A stretch of DNA of 64,000 nucleotides from an uncultured Eubacteriales bacterium (GTDB lineage Bacteria > Bacillota > Clostridia > Oscillospirales > CAG-272), in the NCBI GenBank assembly GCA_934446285.1, contig CAKSEI010000001.1, forward strand, positions 10,772 to 74,771. The letters are read 5' to 3'. Shown piece after piece: positions 8,231 to 16,332 of this stretch (the stretch's first letter is position 1; every line of letters begins with the position of its first letter). The position numbers and the translations under genes were made by a program. Below the pieces are notes generated by a model. The model ran no database searches. It saw nothing but the letters and a program-made list of their open reading frames with translations, and had not been told where the DNA came from.

Positions 8231-10339
8231 TCAGGCGGTGAAGTCGAATACGGCTTTGCCGCCGTCAAGGCGCAGGCGCGCGTCAAAGCTGCCTCCCGTG
8301 CGTGCCGAGACAAAGCCCTCTATCTTTGACGTGCTGCCGCTCTCGAGCAGCATTCTCATGTTAGAGGGAGATATGACCCTGCCGCATATCGTCATGCTCA
8401 CGCCGAAACGGCAGCCCTCCTTATATCCTCTGCAGCCGTAGCCGAACTTCGTGCGCGTAACGGCATTCCCGCACAGCGGACACCTGCCCACCTCCTCGCC
8501 GTAAAAGCCGATATCCCTATCCTTTTCCGGCGGGACTTCTTTTTTCGCGAAAACCTCCGCTATCTCAGCGCGCGCAAGCGACACCGCGTCGTCGACGCTG
8601 CTCTCACCCCTGAAAACGCGCTTGAGCGCCTTGCCCATTTCGCTTGTCTTATATTTATCCATATTTATATTCATGCGCCCGAGCGACTCTATCAGATACT
8701 CGCCCGCGGGCAGGATGGTATAGACATCCTTTTTCAGCTGAATATATCCGCTCTTGCGCGCGTTCTCGATTATGCCCGTGCGCGTTGCCTCCGTGCCCAG
8801 CTCAAGTCCCTCGAAAAGCGCGCGGTAATCCTCGCTGTCGTCCGTCTCCGCGCCCTCCTCCGTGTCGCGCAGACGGGCTTTATCCTCTCTGAAAGGATTT
8901 TTTAAATAATTATTAAGCGTCTCTATGGTATAGTGCTTGGGCGGGCTTGTCTGTTTTTCCTCCGCACGAAAATCGACATTTACGCTGTCTCCCCGCGAAA
9001 GGGCTGGCAGAATTTTATCCTTTGTCGGGCAGTCGTCGAACTTCGTCCACCCCTGCTCGACTATGACCGTACCCTTGAGAGTGAACTCCTCGTCCGCACA
9101 CCTTACCGTCACCGTTGTGCGGTCGGCTACGCAGTCGCGCGAGCAAAAGACCGCCGTAAAGCGACTTAAGACCGCGGCGTAGACTAACTTCTCCCTGTCG
9201 GTCAGTCGCGCGGGGTCGGGGAACTTATATGTCGGGGTGAGCGCCGAATGGCTCTCTATCTTTGAGTCGTCGAAAATGCTCTTGCCGTCCTTGAATGTCA
9301 CGGGATAGCCCTTGCCCGCGACGACGGAAATTATGCTGCGTATCTTGTCCTTTTCCGCCGTGGCAAGATACTCGGAATTCGTTCGCGGATAGGTGAGATA
9401 CCCGTCCTCATACAGCTTTTGCGTCAGGGCAAGCGACTCGTCCATCGGCATTTTGTACTTTTTGCCGAGATAATTCTGCAATTTCGAGAGCGAATAGAGC
9501 TTGCCCGGCTTTATCACGTCTCTTTTTTTCTTTACCGATGTGACCACTGCTCCCGCCGCATTGTACTTCTCGCACAGGGCGCGCGCCTCATCCGCCTTTT
9601 CGCGCGGGAATTTATTTTTACTCGTAAGCTCAACCGTTATTCCGTTCGTCTGAGCCTTTGAGACTGCGGCATAGTATATGTCGGGCTTGAAATTCCGTAT
9701 GCTCATGTCGCGCTCGTAGATTGCGCGGACGATGGGCACGATGACCCTGCCGACACGTAAGAGCGTACCCGTGCGCAGAGTCGCATAACGCGTCAGATTG
9801 ACCCCGTAAAGCCAATCGGTAAACGTGCGTGCATAGCCCTCTCCCGCAAGCAGGTCGTACTCCTTCTCGTCCTTCAGCGCCTCCGCCGACTCCCTTATCG
9901 TCTCGGGTGTCTGGTCGGGCAGCCACATGCGCGTGCGCCTCTTGCCCGTGACACCCGTTTTATCTATGCACAGCCTTATTATTATCTCTCCCTCGCGGTC
10001 GGCGTCTCCCGCATTGACTATCTCGTCAACGTCATCGCGCAGGCAGAGCTTTTTTATTATATTAAACTGTCTCTCAATACCGTCGTCCGCCCGTCCGTCC
10101 GCGCCCGATCGCAGCTTATAGTCGAATTTCTCTGGAAAGCAGGGCAGATTGTCCATGCACCACCTGCCGCTCCCGCTCGGTGAATAATGCTCGATATCCT
10201 CGAGCGAAAAGAGGTGTCCGAATGCCCACGTGACGATATATCCGCCGCCCTCGAGGCAGCCGTCTCGGCGCGTGCGTGCGCCGAGTGCGGCAGCGATATT
10301 GCGGCCGAGAGACGGCTTTTCCGCTATTATCAGCTTCAT
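8231..10339 (-). CDS. topB: DNA topoisomerase III (type IA)
   Basis: The 702-residue enzyme relaxes negative supercoils and decatenates DNA by single-strand passage. The N-terminal Toprim domain opens with 'KLIIAEKPSLG' and holds the Mg-binding 'GDADREGE' at 111-118. The active-site Tyr is in 'GYLTYPRTNSEYL' (Tyr317). A C-terminal zinc-ribbon-like segment ('CPLCG...YGCRG...GC') lies near 638-661. Length fits chromosomal or mobile-element TopB-like enzymes. Its ATG overlaps the upstream membrane-protein stop by 4 nt, so the two are translated together. No conjugation genes are nearby. Confidence 0.93.
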   Translation of the reverse strand: MKLIIAEKPSLGRNIAAALGARTRRDGCLEGGGYIVTWAFGHLFSLEDIEHYSPSGSGRWCMDNLPCFPEKFDYKLRSGADGRADDGIERQFNIIKKLCLRDDVDEIVNAGDADREGEIIIRLCIDKTGVTGKRRTRMWLPDQTPETIRESAEALKDEKEYDLLAGEGYARTFTDWLYGVNLTRYATLRTGTLLRVGRVIVPIVRAIYERDMSIRNFKPDIYYAAVSKAQTNGITVELTSKNKFPREKADEARALCEKYNAAGAVVTSVKKKRDVIKPGKLYSLSKLQNYLGKKYKMPMDESLALTQKLYEDGYLTYPRTNSEYLATAEKDKIRSIISVVAGKGYPVTFKDGKSIFDDSKIESHSALTPTYKFPDPARLTDREKLVYAAVLSRFTAVFCSRDCVADRTTVTVRCADEEFTLKGTVIVEQGWTKFDDCPTKDKILPALSRGDSVNVDFRAEEKQTSPPKHYTIETLNNYLKNPFREDKARLRDTEEGAETDDSEDYRALFEGLELGTEATRTGIIENARKSGYIQLKKDVYTILPAGEYLIESLGRMNINMDKYKTSEMGKALKRVFRGESSVDDAVSLARAEIAEVFAKKEVPPEKDRDIGFYGEEVGRCPLCGNAVTRTKFGYGCRGYKEGCRFGVSMTICGRVISPSNMRMLLESGSTSKIEGFVSARTGGSFDARLRLDGGKAVFDFTA

Positions 10340-11055
10340 GTGTTTTTCTCCGATTTTTCCGTACAGTCAAATAACCGTGCAAAGCGCGGGAAGAGCGGGC
10401 GCGGCTGCATTCTGCTGCGGAAGAGTTTATCGAAAAGTCCGATTGCCGTGCCGTTGACGGGCGTGACAAGCACAGTTCCTATGCCTATGCCGCGTATTCC
10501 GCCGAAAAAGGCAAGTGACATCACAAGCGCGAGCACGAAAAAAGAAAGATCGAACGCAGTTTTGAACTTTGAGAGCGAGATACCGTACCTGCCGCTCACG
10601 CCCTTTACAAACATATCGTTTACCTGCGGCGGCAGATACGTATTAAAGCCGAGCGCGACGGCGAAGGCGGTGAGCAGCGCTCCCGCGGCGAACAGCGCAA
10701 TTCTCACGGGCATATCCGTGCTGCCGGGAGCGGTGCGCGTCGGGTCGAGCAGGGGAAGCACGGCACGCCATACATCGAGCACCGCGCCGTATATTATACA
10801 GGTAGCAAATGAGAAAAGATAGGGCAGGCGGAAGCCTTTCATAACCGCACAGAAAAGCACAAACAAAAGCGCCTGAACGATATACTCTCCCCTGCCGAAC
10901 GATATAAAATCAAAGCGCAGGCTCAGTATATACGGCGGCGCAACTATCATGGAAACACCGAAGTCCGCCGCGGCGGTCATGGCGACGCCGAGCGACAGCA
11001 GCGTTATCGCGATTATGTATACAGCCTCCGACGGGACTCTTAACTTCCTTTCCAT
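10336..11055 (-). CDS. YczE/DUF6198-like integral membrane protein
   Basis: The 239-residue protein has about five or six hydrophobic helices ('AVYIIAITLLSLGVAMTAAADFG' near 14-34, 'LFVLFCAVMKGF', 'IALFAAGALLTAFAVALGF', 'LSFFVLALVMSLAFFGG'). The N-terminal 'LGVAMTAAADFGVSMIVAPPY' and C-terminal 'GTVLVTPVNG' motifs are typical of the YczE/YitT-like group. Its function is unknown. It begins 32 nt after its promoter -10 and overlaps topB by 4 nt. Confidence 0.8.
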   Translation of the reverse strand: MERKLRVPSEAVYIIAITLLSLGVAMTAAADFGVSMIVAPPYILSLRFDFISFGRGEYIVQALLFVLFCAVMKGFRLPYLFSFATCIIYGAVLDVWRAVLPLLDPTRTAPGSTDMPVRIALFAAGALLTAFAVALGFNTYLPPQVNDMFVKGVSGRYGISLSKFKTAFDLSFFVLALVMSLAFFGGIRGIGIGTVLVTPVNGTAIGLFDKLFRSRMQPRPLFPRFARLFDCTEKSEKNT

Positions 11056-11087
11056 CCGATTTTCCTCCGTATGTCAAAAACGTATAT

Positions 11088-11116
11088 ATTATAGCAGAAA
11101 CGCGCGGTTTTGACAA
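11088..11116 (-). promoter_or_regulatory. Promoter of the YczE-like gene and topB
   Basis: On the minus strand TTGTCA (11111-11116) and TATAAT (11088-11093) are separated by 17 nt. Confidence 0.75.
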
Positions 11117-11142
11117 GCTCCGGACGCAAAAGCGGACGCACG

Positions 11143-11183
11143 CAAAAAAGAGAAACCCCCGTAGCGGGGATTTCTCTTTTTTT
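11143..11183 (-). terminator. Intrinsic terminator after rnj
   Basis: GAGAAA-(C/G)CCC pairs with GGGG-TTTCTC around a short loop and is flanked by A-rich and T-rich runs on either side. In the minus direction it ends in CTCTTTTTTG, 60 nt beyond the rnj stop. Confidence 0.85.
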
Positions 11184-11242
11184 ACAGCCGCGTACCGCTC
11201 TTCGCAAAAAGCGAAAACGGAACGGGTCATATCAGACAAAGC

Positions 11243-12946
11243 TCAGATATTCATGATAATGGGTAAAATCATCGGGCGGCGCTTTGTCTTTTGGTATATA
11301 GCACGAGACAGCTCTTCCTTTACCGCATTCTTCATCTGATTCCAATCCTGCTTGCCGTGAGAAAGGCAATTGTCTATAGCGCCCGAGGCAATTTCACGCA
11401 GCTCGTTTATCAGCTCTTCGTTTTCGCGCACATATACAAATCCGCGTGAAACAACGTCCGGTCCCGACACCACGTCCATATACGCCGTGTCGACCGTCGC
11501 GACGACTACTATAAGTCCGTCCTCCGAGAGGTGCTTTCTGTCGCGCAGGACGATATTTCCGACGTCTCCGACACCCAGTCCGTCAACAAGGATGTTGCCC
11601 GCCTGCTCCGTGCCGGCAAAGCGCGCACCCTTTCTGTCTATCTCTATTACCTTTCCTATATCGGAGACAAACACATGATCGGGGCGCATCCCCATCTCGC
11701 ACGCAAGCTCCTTGTGCGCGTTAAGATGCTTATACTCGCCGTGAACCGGCATGAAATACTTCGGACAGACGAGCGCGTGCATGAGCTTCAGCTCCTCGAC
11801 GCAGGCGTGTCCCGAAACGTGAACCGAAACGGACGGGTCGCGGAATACCGATATGCCGCGGCGCGACAGTTCATTTACTATATTTCCGACGAGCTTTTCG
11901 TTTCCGGGTATCGGATGAGCGGAGATGACGACAAGGTCGGAAACTCCGAGCTGCACCTTTTCATGTCCCGAATATGCCATGCGGTAGAGTGCAGACATAG
12001 GCTCGCCCTGGCTGCCCGTGGATATTATCGTTAACTTCTCGGGCGGGTATTTTTTTATCTCAGATATGTCAATAAGAGTTCCCTCGGGGATGTGCATATA
12101 GCCGAGGTCGATTGCCGCCGAGACTATATTTAGTATGCTCCTGCCCGTCACGGCAACCTTGCGCCCGTAGCGCGCGGAGGAGTCGATTATCTGCTGCACT
12201 CTGTGGACATTGCTTGAGAATGTCGCTATCACTATGCGCTTGTCCGGGTGGCGCATGAATATCGTATCAAGGCTTCTGCCTATGCTCTTCTCCGACGGAG
12301 TGTAGCCCTCGCGCTCGACGTTCGTCGACTCGCACATGAGCATGATTACTCCCTTCCTCCCTATCTCGCCGAGGCGCGCAAGGTCGGTTATCTCGCCGTC
12401 GACGGGAGTATAATCAACCTTGAAGTCGCCCGAATGCACGAGATATCCGAGCGGAGTCTTTATAGCAAGTGCGCACGCGTCGGCAATGGAATGGTTTACA
12501 TGTATAAATTCGACGGTCATCTTGCCCGCCTCGATAACATCTCCCGCCTGAACGCATATAAGCTCGGGCTGATAGTCGTATGTATGCTCGGAGAGCTTGC
12601 CGGAAATTATTCCGAGGGTTAATTTCGTGCCGTATACCGGGACGTGCAGGTCGCGCAGCACGTACGGCAGCGCTCCTATATGATCCTCATGTCCGTGGGT
12701 TATGAATATGCCGCGTATCCTGTCCTGACGCTCTATCAAGTAGGTTACGTCGGGTATAACGCAGTCGATGCCGAGCATATCGTCGTCGGGAAATCCCATG
12801 CCGCAGTCGACGACTATTATATCCTCGTCGCACTCTATGACGGTCATATTCTTACCTATCTCGGAAAGTCCTCCGAGAGAAAGAATTCTTATCTTACTGT
12901 TGCTTCGGGGCATTCCCGTGCGTTTTTTTCTTGTTTTGTATGCCAT
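11243..12946 (-). CDS. rnj: Ribonuclease J
   Basis: The 567-residue metallo-beta-lactamase/beta-CASP RNase acts in mRNA decay and rRNA 5' maturation. The metal site is 'ITHGHEDHIGALPYVL'. 'IDCVIPDVTYL' and 'HAHKE'-type beta-CASP segments follow, and a C-terminal domain ends 'RPMILPIIMNI'. An upstream in-frame ATG at 13051 exists. The start at 12946 was preferred because it has a GGGAAAGGAAAAT site and begins 'MAYKTRKKRTGMPRSNSK', like other clostridial RNase J proteins. A leader of about 145 nt follows the promoter. Confidence 0.94.
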   Translation of the reverse strand: MAYKTRKKRTGMPRSNSKIRILSLGGLSEIGKNMTVIECDEDIIVVDCGMGFPDDDMLGIDCVIPDVTYLIERQDRIRGIFITHGHEDHIGALPYVLRDLHVPVYGTKLTLGIISGKLSEHTYDYQPELICVQAGDVIEAGKMTVEFIHVNHSIADACALAIKTPLGYLVHSGDFKVDYTPVDGEITDLARLGEIGRKGVIMLMCESTNVEREGYTPSEKSIGRSLDTIFMRHPDKRIVIATFSSNVHRVQQIIDSSARYGRKVAVTGRSILNIVSAAIDLGYMHIPEGTLIDISEIKKYPPEKLTIISTGSQGEPMSALYRMAYSGHEKVQLGVSDLVVISAHPIPGNEKLVGNIVNELSRRGISVFRDPSVSVHVSGHACVEELKLMHALVCPKYFMPVHGEYKHLNAHKELACEMGMRPDHVFVSDIGKVIEIDRKGARFAGTEQAGNILVDGLGVGDVGNIVLRDRKHLSEDGLIVVVATVDTAYMDVVSGPDVVSRGFVYVRENEELINELREIASGAIDNCLSHGKQDWNQMKNAVKEELSRAIYQKTKRRPMILPIIMNI

Positions 12947-13096
12947 ATTTTCCTTTCCCGCACGCAAAAAAACGTGCTTACGTATGTAATCACTGATAAG
13001 AAATATATTTACCGGACGCGTAGGAGAGCGCACAAGGCGATCGCGTGACAACTCTCCTGTCCGATATTTTATCCGTTCTTTTTACATCCTAAATAT

Positions 13097-13125
13097 ATTG
13101 TACCACATACGGGAGGGTTTGTCAA
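13097..13125 (-). promoter_or_regulatory. Promoter of rnj, with a long structured leader
   Basis: On the minus strand TTGACA (13120-13125) and TACAAT (13097-13102) are 17 nt apart. The leader down to 12946 contains AGGAGAG/CTCTCCT (about 13025-13055) and a GCACG/CGTGC hairpin near 12961-12980. These may serve feedback control of the RNase. Confidence 0.8.
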
Positions 13126-13136
13126 TCCCGCATATC

Positions 13137-13418
13137 TTAAATCGCCGCACGCAGCAGCAAAACCGCCGCAGCACCCGCGAAAGCTCCCGCCGCAAAGAGA
13201 ACTGCGCGTATCAACCTCTCGCGCACGGGCAGCCCCTCGCGCGTGAAGTAGCCGGATATCAGATTGTCGTTTACTATCCTGTTCGCCTCGCGTATCATCT
13301 CGGTCTCCGAGGCACACGCCGAGCGCGGAATTTTATCCTTTATTATAAAATATACCTCGTCAAAAAATTCCGAGCCCGTGTTGCGCAGCATGAGTATCTT
13401 CTTCTGACAGCTTTTCAT
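13137..13418 (-). CDS. Small hypothetical protein with a C-terminal membrane helix
   Basis: The 93-residue protein has a charged N-terminal part (MKSCQKKILMLRNTG, then 'EMIREANRIVNDNLISGYF') and one helix near the end ('LIRAVLFAAGAFAGAAAVLLL', about 69-89). An AGGTGAG site sits just before the ATG. I do not recognise the family. A tail-anchored protein facing the cytoplasm is the simplest reading. It lies between asnA and the rnj promoter on the same strand. Confidence 0.72.
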   Translation of the reverse strand: MKSCQKKILMLRNTGSEFFDEVYFIIKDKIPRSACASETEMIREANRIVNDNLISGYFTREGLPVRERLIRAVLFAAGAFAGAAAVLLLRAAI

Positions 13419-13445
13419 CTTCTCACCTCACGATAATCTTTGACA

Positions 13446-13500
13446 TAAAAAAAGTGCCGTATTCACGGCGAAAAGAAAAACTTTCCGCCGCGATACGGCG
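13446..13500 (-). terminator. Intrinsic terminator downstream of asnA
   Basis: GCCGTAT/ATACGGC with an inner CGGCG/CGCCG pairing is followed, on the minus strand, by seven T. It lies about 107 nt beyond the asnA stop. Confidence 0.8.
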
Positions 13501-13529
13501 TTTCGGCAGGTATATTGAATAGATTTTTG

Positions 13530-13606
13530 CAAAAGAAATCACGCAATCCTTTAAAAAGGCTCGACCCGAATTTCTGATAAGGGGGTAAGCGAGGGCGCTT
13601 CCTATA
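13530..13606. repeat. Short fragment of the AAAGCTTTTG hairpin-array repeat
   Basis: The text from GGCTCGACCC through GATAAGGGGGTAAGC to CCTATACTAAAGC closely matches parts of the arrays near 21,580 and 42,000. It abuts the asnA 3' end. Confidence 0.65.
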
Positions 13607-14614
13607 CTAAAGCAGCGGTATGCCCGCCTGCTCGCAGGCGTTTACCGTCTGCGTATCCCATATGCTCGACTGAACCTCGCCTATGTGCGCGCAGCCCATA
13701 AGCAGCATACAAAGTCTCGACTGCCCTATACCTCCGCCTATGGTAAGCGGCAGCTCGCCAGAGAGCAGCATCCTGTGAAAAGGCAGATCGCGCCGCTCCT
13801 CACATCCCGCCTCGCGCAGCTGGGACGCAAGCGAGCTTTCGTCTACGCGTATGCCCATGCTCGACACCTCAAAGGCGCAGTCGAGGGTATCGTTCCAAAA
13901 GATTATATCTCCGTTGAGTGTCCAGTCGTCATAGTCGGGCGCGCGTCCGTCATGGCGTAAGCCGGACGGCAGGAGTCCGCCTATCTGCATTATAAACGCC
14001 GTTTTATGCTCGCGCAGGTACTCGTTCTCGCGTTCCTTCGGCGTGAGCGTCGGGTACATATTCTCAAGCTCGGTCGTCGTCACGAAAGATATATCCCGGC
14101 AGAGGTTTGACGGCAGCGCGGGAAATCGCGTATGCAGCTTGTCCGAAACCATGCATATTGCATTAACGATACTGCGAACCGTACTCTTAAGGTACTCTGT
14201 ATTCCTGTCATCGCGGGAAATAACCTTTTCCCAGTCCCATTGGTCGACGTATACGGAGTGCAGATTGTCAAGCTCCTCGTCGCGGCGAATGGCGTTCATG
14301 TCCGTATAAAGCCCCTGATGCATACGGAAACCGTATCTGTAGAGCGCAAGCCTCTTCCACTTCGCGAGTGAATGCACCACCTGCGCATTCTCTCCGACAG
14401 CGGGTATGTCAAAGTCAACGGGGCGCTCGTAACCGTTCAGGTCATCATTTATGCCCGACGAGCCGGAGACGAAAAGGGGCGCGGAAACGCGCTTCAGTCC
14501 GAGAACCTCGGACAGCTCCGTCTCAAATTGCTGTTTTATAAACTGTATGGCGCGCTGAGTATCGTATCTGTTCAGGCGCGGCGAATATCCCTCGGGGATG
14601 ATTATTTTATTCAT
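13607..14614 (-). CDS. asnA: Aspartate--ammonia ligase (asparagine synthetase A)
   Basis: The 335-residue cytoplasmic enzyme makes asparagine from aspartate, ammonia and ATP. It belongs to the class II aaRS-like fold. Family hallmarks are 'APLFVSGSSGINDDLNGYERPV' near 44-65, 'VDQWDWEKVI', 'GLLPSGLRHDGRAPDYDDW' and 'LTIGGGIGQSRLCMLLM'. The length matches the family (about 330). The start is ATG at 14614, with a GGAG site 7 nt upstream. It has its own promoter and terminator. Confidence 0.96.
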   Translation of the reverse strand: MNKIIIPEGYSPRLNRYDTQRAIQFIKQQFETELSEVLGLKRVSAPLFVSGSSGINDDLNGYERPVDFDIPAVGENAQVVHSLAKWKRLALYRYGFRMHQGLYTDMNAIRRDEELDNLHSVYVDQWDWEKVISRDDRNTEYLKSTVRSIVNAICMVSDKLHTRFPALPSNLCRDISFVTTTELENMYPTLTPKERENEYLREHKTAFIMQIGGLLPSGLRHDGRAPDYDDWTLNGDIIFWNDTLDCAFEVSSMGIRVDESSLASQLREAGCEERRDLPFHRMLLSGELPLTIGGGIGQSRLCMLLMGCAHIGEVQSSIWDTQTVNACEQAGIPLL

Positions 14615-14642
14615 TGTAGCTCCGCAAATAAAAATATAAGAT

Positions 14643-14671
14643 ATTTTACCACATTAAAGCGTCGATGTCAA
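14643..14671 (-). promoter_or_regulatory. Promoter of asnA
   Basis: On the minus strand TTGACA (14666-14671) and TAAAAT (14643-14648) are 17 nt apart. Confidence 0.82.
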
Positions 14672-14691
14672 TGTGCGGCGGACAAAAGGCT

Positions 14692-15636
14692 TTACTTGCC
14701 CTTTATAAGAGGACTGAGCGCCTCGGCGACGTTGTCCATGAGACGCGCACGCCATGAGGCGTCACGCAGCAGTGCGACATCCTCTTCGTTTGTGTAATAG
14801 CCCGTCTCAAGCAGCATGGACGGCAGCAATGTATATTTCGTCACTATAAACGCGTCGTCCCATGAATCGGCAAAGAAGTGCATGTCCCTGCCGGGATAGT
14901 CGGCGGCAAGGGCGGCGCGCAGCGTGTCGGCGAAAACCTTACTCTGCGCCGATGAGGTATTCTGCGCACAGTAATCGAGGTCAAAGCCCGAGCGGTCTTT
15001 ATTTTCTATGGAATTTACGTGTATCGACAGCGCAAGGTCCGCGCACTCCGATGCCGCAAGGCAATTCATATATATCGCGCGCTCATACGGAGAGAACTTC
15101 CCGTCGTCAGCCCATGTGTCCTTGGATGCGTCGTATTCGGTTCCCGTTTTCCTGCAAAGCGCCGTCAGCTCGTCAAGAGACGGATATGTATCCCCGTCGT
15201 GGGTGAGCAGCACGCGCACTCCGCGGCTCTCAAAAGAGTCGCGCAGGCTTTTTACCATATCGAGCGTCATATCTTTTTCCCACTGTCCGAGTGCGCTCTC
15301 CGGTCCCGCGCATCCGACATCGGCAAAGCCGTGTCCCGCGTCGAGGATGACCGTCGGTTCATGTTCCTTTACAGTCGGCTGCGTAGTTTCGCCGTCTTCC
15401 GTGCCGTCCGTCGTAAGCGTACCGCCCGCGTATGCCGCGTCCGTGGGAGTCTCGGGCTTGCCCATCGTCGGGGTGCTCCCGCCGAAGAAATAATATATCA
15501 CCGCACACGCGATAAGTCCTATAACAAAAGCTATGCATAAGGTGACGACGACGGCATTGTTTTTTCTTTTTTTCGGCTGCGGGGGTAAATTCCGCTGCGG
15601 CGTTGTTTCGTTAAGAGCCGTGTTTTCCTGTTTCAT
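14692..15636 (-). CDS. Membrane-anchored N-acetylmuramoyl-L-alanine amidase (Amidase_3)
   Basis: The product cleaves the lactyl-alanine bond of peptidoglycan. It has a short basic cytoplasmic start, one membrane helix ('VVVTLCIAFVIGLIACAVIYYF'), a Thr/Glu-rich linker and an Amidase_3 domain. Zinc ligands appear in 'VILDAGHG', 'QWEKDMT' and 'ALSIHVNS'; the catalytic Glu is in 'MLLETGYYTNEED'. ATG at 15636 has an AACGGAGA site and overlaps the preceding gene by 26 nt, so it was chosen over 15678. Cell-wall turnover or spore-cortex roles are possible. Confidence 0.9.
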   Translation of the reverse strand: MKQENTALNETTPQRNLPPQPKKRKNNAVVVTLCIAFVIGLIACAVIYYFFGGSTPTMGKPETPTDAAYAGGTLTTDGTEDGETTQPTVKEHEPTVILDAGHGFADVGCAGPESALGQWEKDMTLDMVKSLRDSFESRGVRVLLTHDGDTYPSLDELTALCRKTGTEYDASKDTWADDGKFSPYERAIYMNCLAASECADLALSIHVNSIENKDRSGFDLDYCAQNTSSAQSKVFADTLRAALAADYPGRDMHFFADSWDDAFIVTKYTLLPSMLLETGYYTNEEDVALLRDASWRARLMDNVAEALSPLIKGK

Positions 15637-16096
15637 TCTCCGTTGCCTTTCTTTCAAGTGCGAGCAGCGTCTGTGCAAGAGTCAAAGTACCGTCGGCATC
15701 CGCCGTCTGCCCTCCGTTTTTGGATACTATACGGTGGGTCGGAATGAGTATCATGCACGGGTTAGCCCTGCAGGCTGCCGCCGTTGCCCTGACCGCATCG
15801 GGGCGGTGCGCCGCGCGAGCCGCATCCGTATACGAGAGCGTGCTGCCGTAGGGTATCTCTCCCGCCTGCTCCCATATCTTCATCTGAAAGGGCGTTCCGT
15901 CGGCAAAGACGGGCACGTCAAAGACTCTGCGCGAGCCGTCAAGATATTCGCATATCTGCTCCGCAGCCCTGTCCGTCAGCGGCGAGGGGCTTTCCGTCTC
16001 TCCCCTGTCCGAGAGCGAAACTCCCGTTACCGCATATGATGTTGCTCTTACCGTTATCACGCCTATAGGCGTAGCGTATCTGCCGAGATAATCCAT
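15611..16096 (-). CDS. Alkyltransferase-like (Ogt/MGMT homologue) lacking the catalytic cysteine
   Basis: The 161-residue protein has the full two-domain layout of O6-alkylguanine-DNA alkyltransferases. 'PFQMKIWEQAGEIPYGSTLSY' leads the DNA-binding part, 'AVRATAAACRANP' carries the Arg finger (Arg103) and the conserved Asn112. The catalytic PCHR motif reads 'ILIPTHRIV', with Thr120 (codon ACC) where Cys is required. The usual Gly-Tyr-x-x-Gly segment is also replaced by 'NGGQTADADGT'. It should bind alkylated DNA but not transfer the alkyl group, like ATL proteins of nucleotide excision repair. It is the first gene of an operon with the amidase. Confidence 0.85.
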   Translation of the reverse strand: MDYLGRYATPIGVITVRATSYAVTGVSLSDRGETESPSPLTDRAAEQICEYLDGSRRVFDVPVFADGTPFQMKIWEQAGEIPYGSTLSYTDAARAAHRPDAVRATAAACRANPCMILIPTHRIVSKNGGQTADADGTLTLAQTLLALERKATENETGKHGS

Positions 16097-16116
16097 ACGA
16101 ACCTCCGACCGTTTAC

Positions 16117-16145
16117 ATTATATCACAAAACACTATCTTTCGCAA
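16117..16145 (-). promoter_or_regulatory. Promoter of the alkyltransferase-like gene
   Basis: On the minus strand TTGCGA (16140-16145) and TATAAT (16117-16122) are 17 nt apart, divergent from the nrdD promoter. Confidence 0.75.
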
Positions 16146-16222
16146 GACTTGGCGAAATCGCCCAAAAGCGTCATGCCGATTTCTACACTTCCTACAAAAA
16201 TATTTTTTATCGCGCAAAGCCC

Positions 16223-16276
16223 TTGAAAAAACAATATATTGTGGTATAATAAAAAATACGATCGCATATTTTGTGT
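16223..16276 (+). promoter_or_regulatory. nrdD promoter with paired NrdR-like boxes
   Basis: TTGAAA (16223-16228) and TATAAT (16245-16250) are 16 nt apart. The spacer is filled by ACAATATATTGT (16231-16242), a near-perfect NrdR box core. A weaker copy, CGCATATTTTGTGT (16263-16276), follows with corresponding TTGT sites 31 bp apart, about three helical turns. Paired boxes at this spacing are typical of NrdR-controlled ribonucleotide reductase operons. Confidence 0.72.
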
Positions 16277-16332
16277 GGCAAGCGGCTTGTCTCGCTTTAT
16301 ATAGATGAAGAAATACGGTAAGGAGAGCGGAT

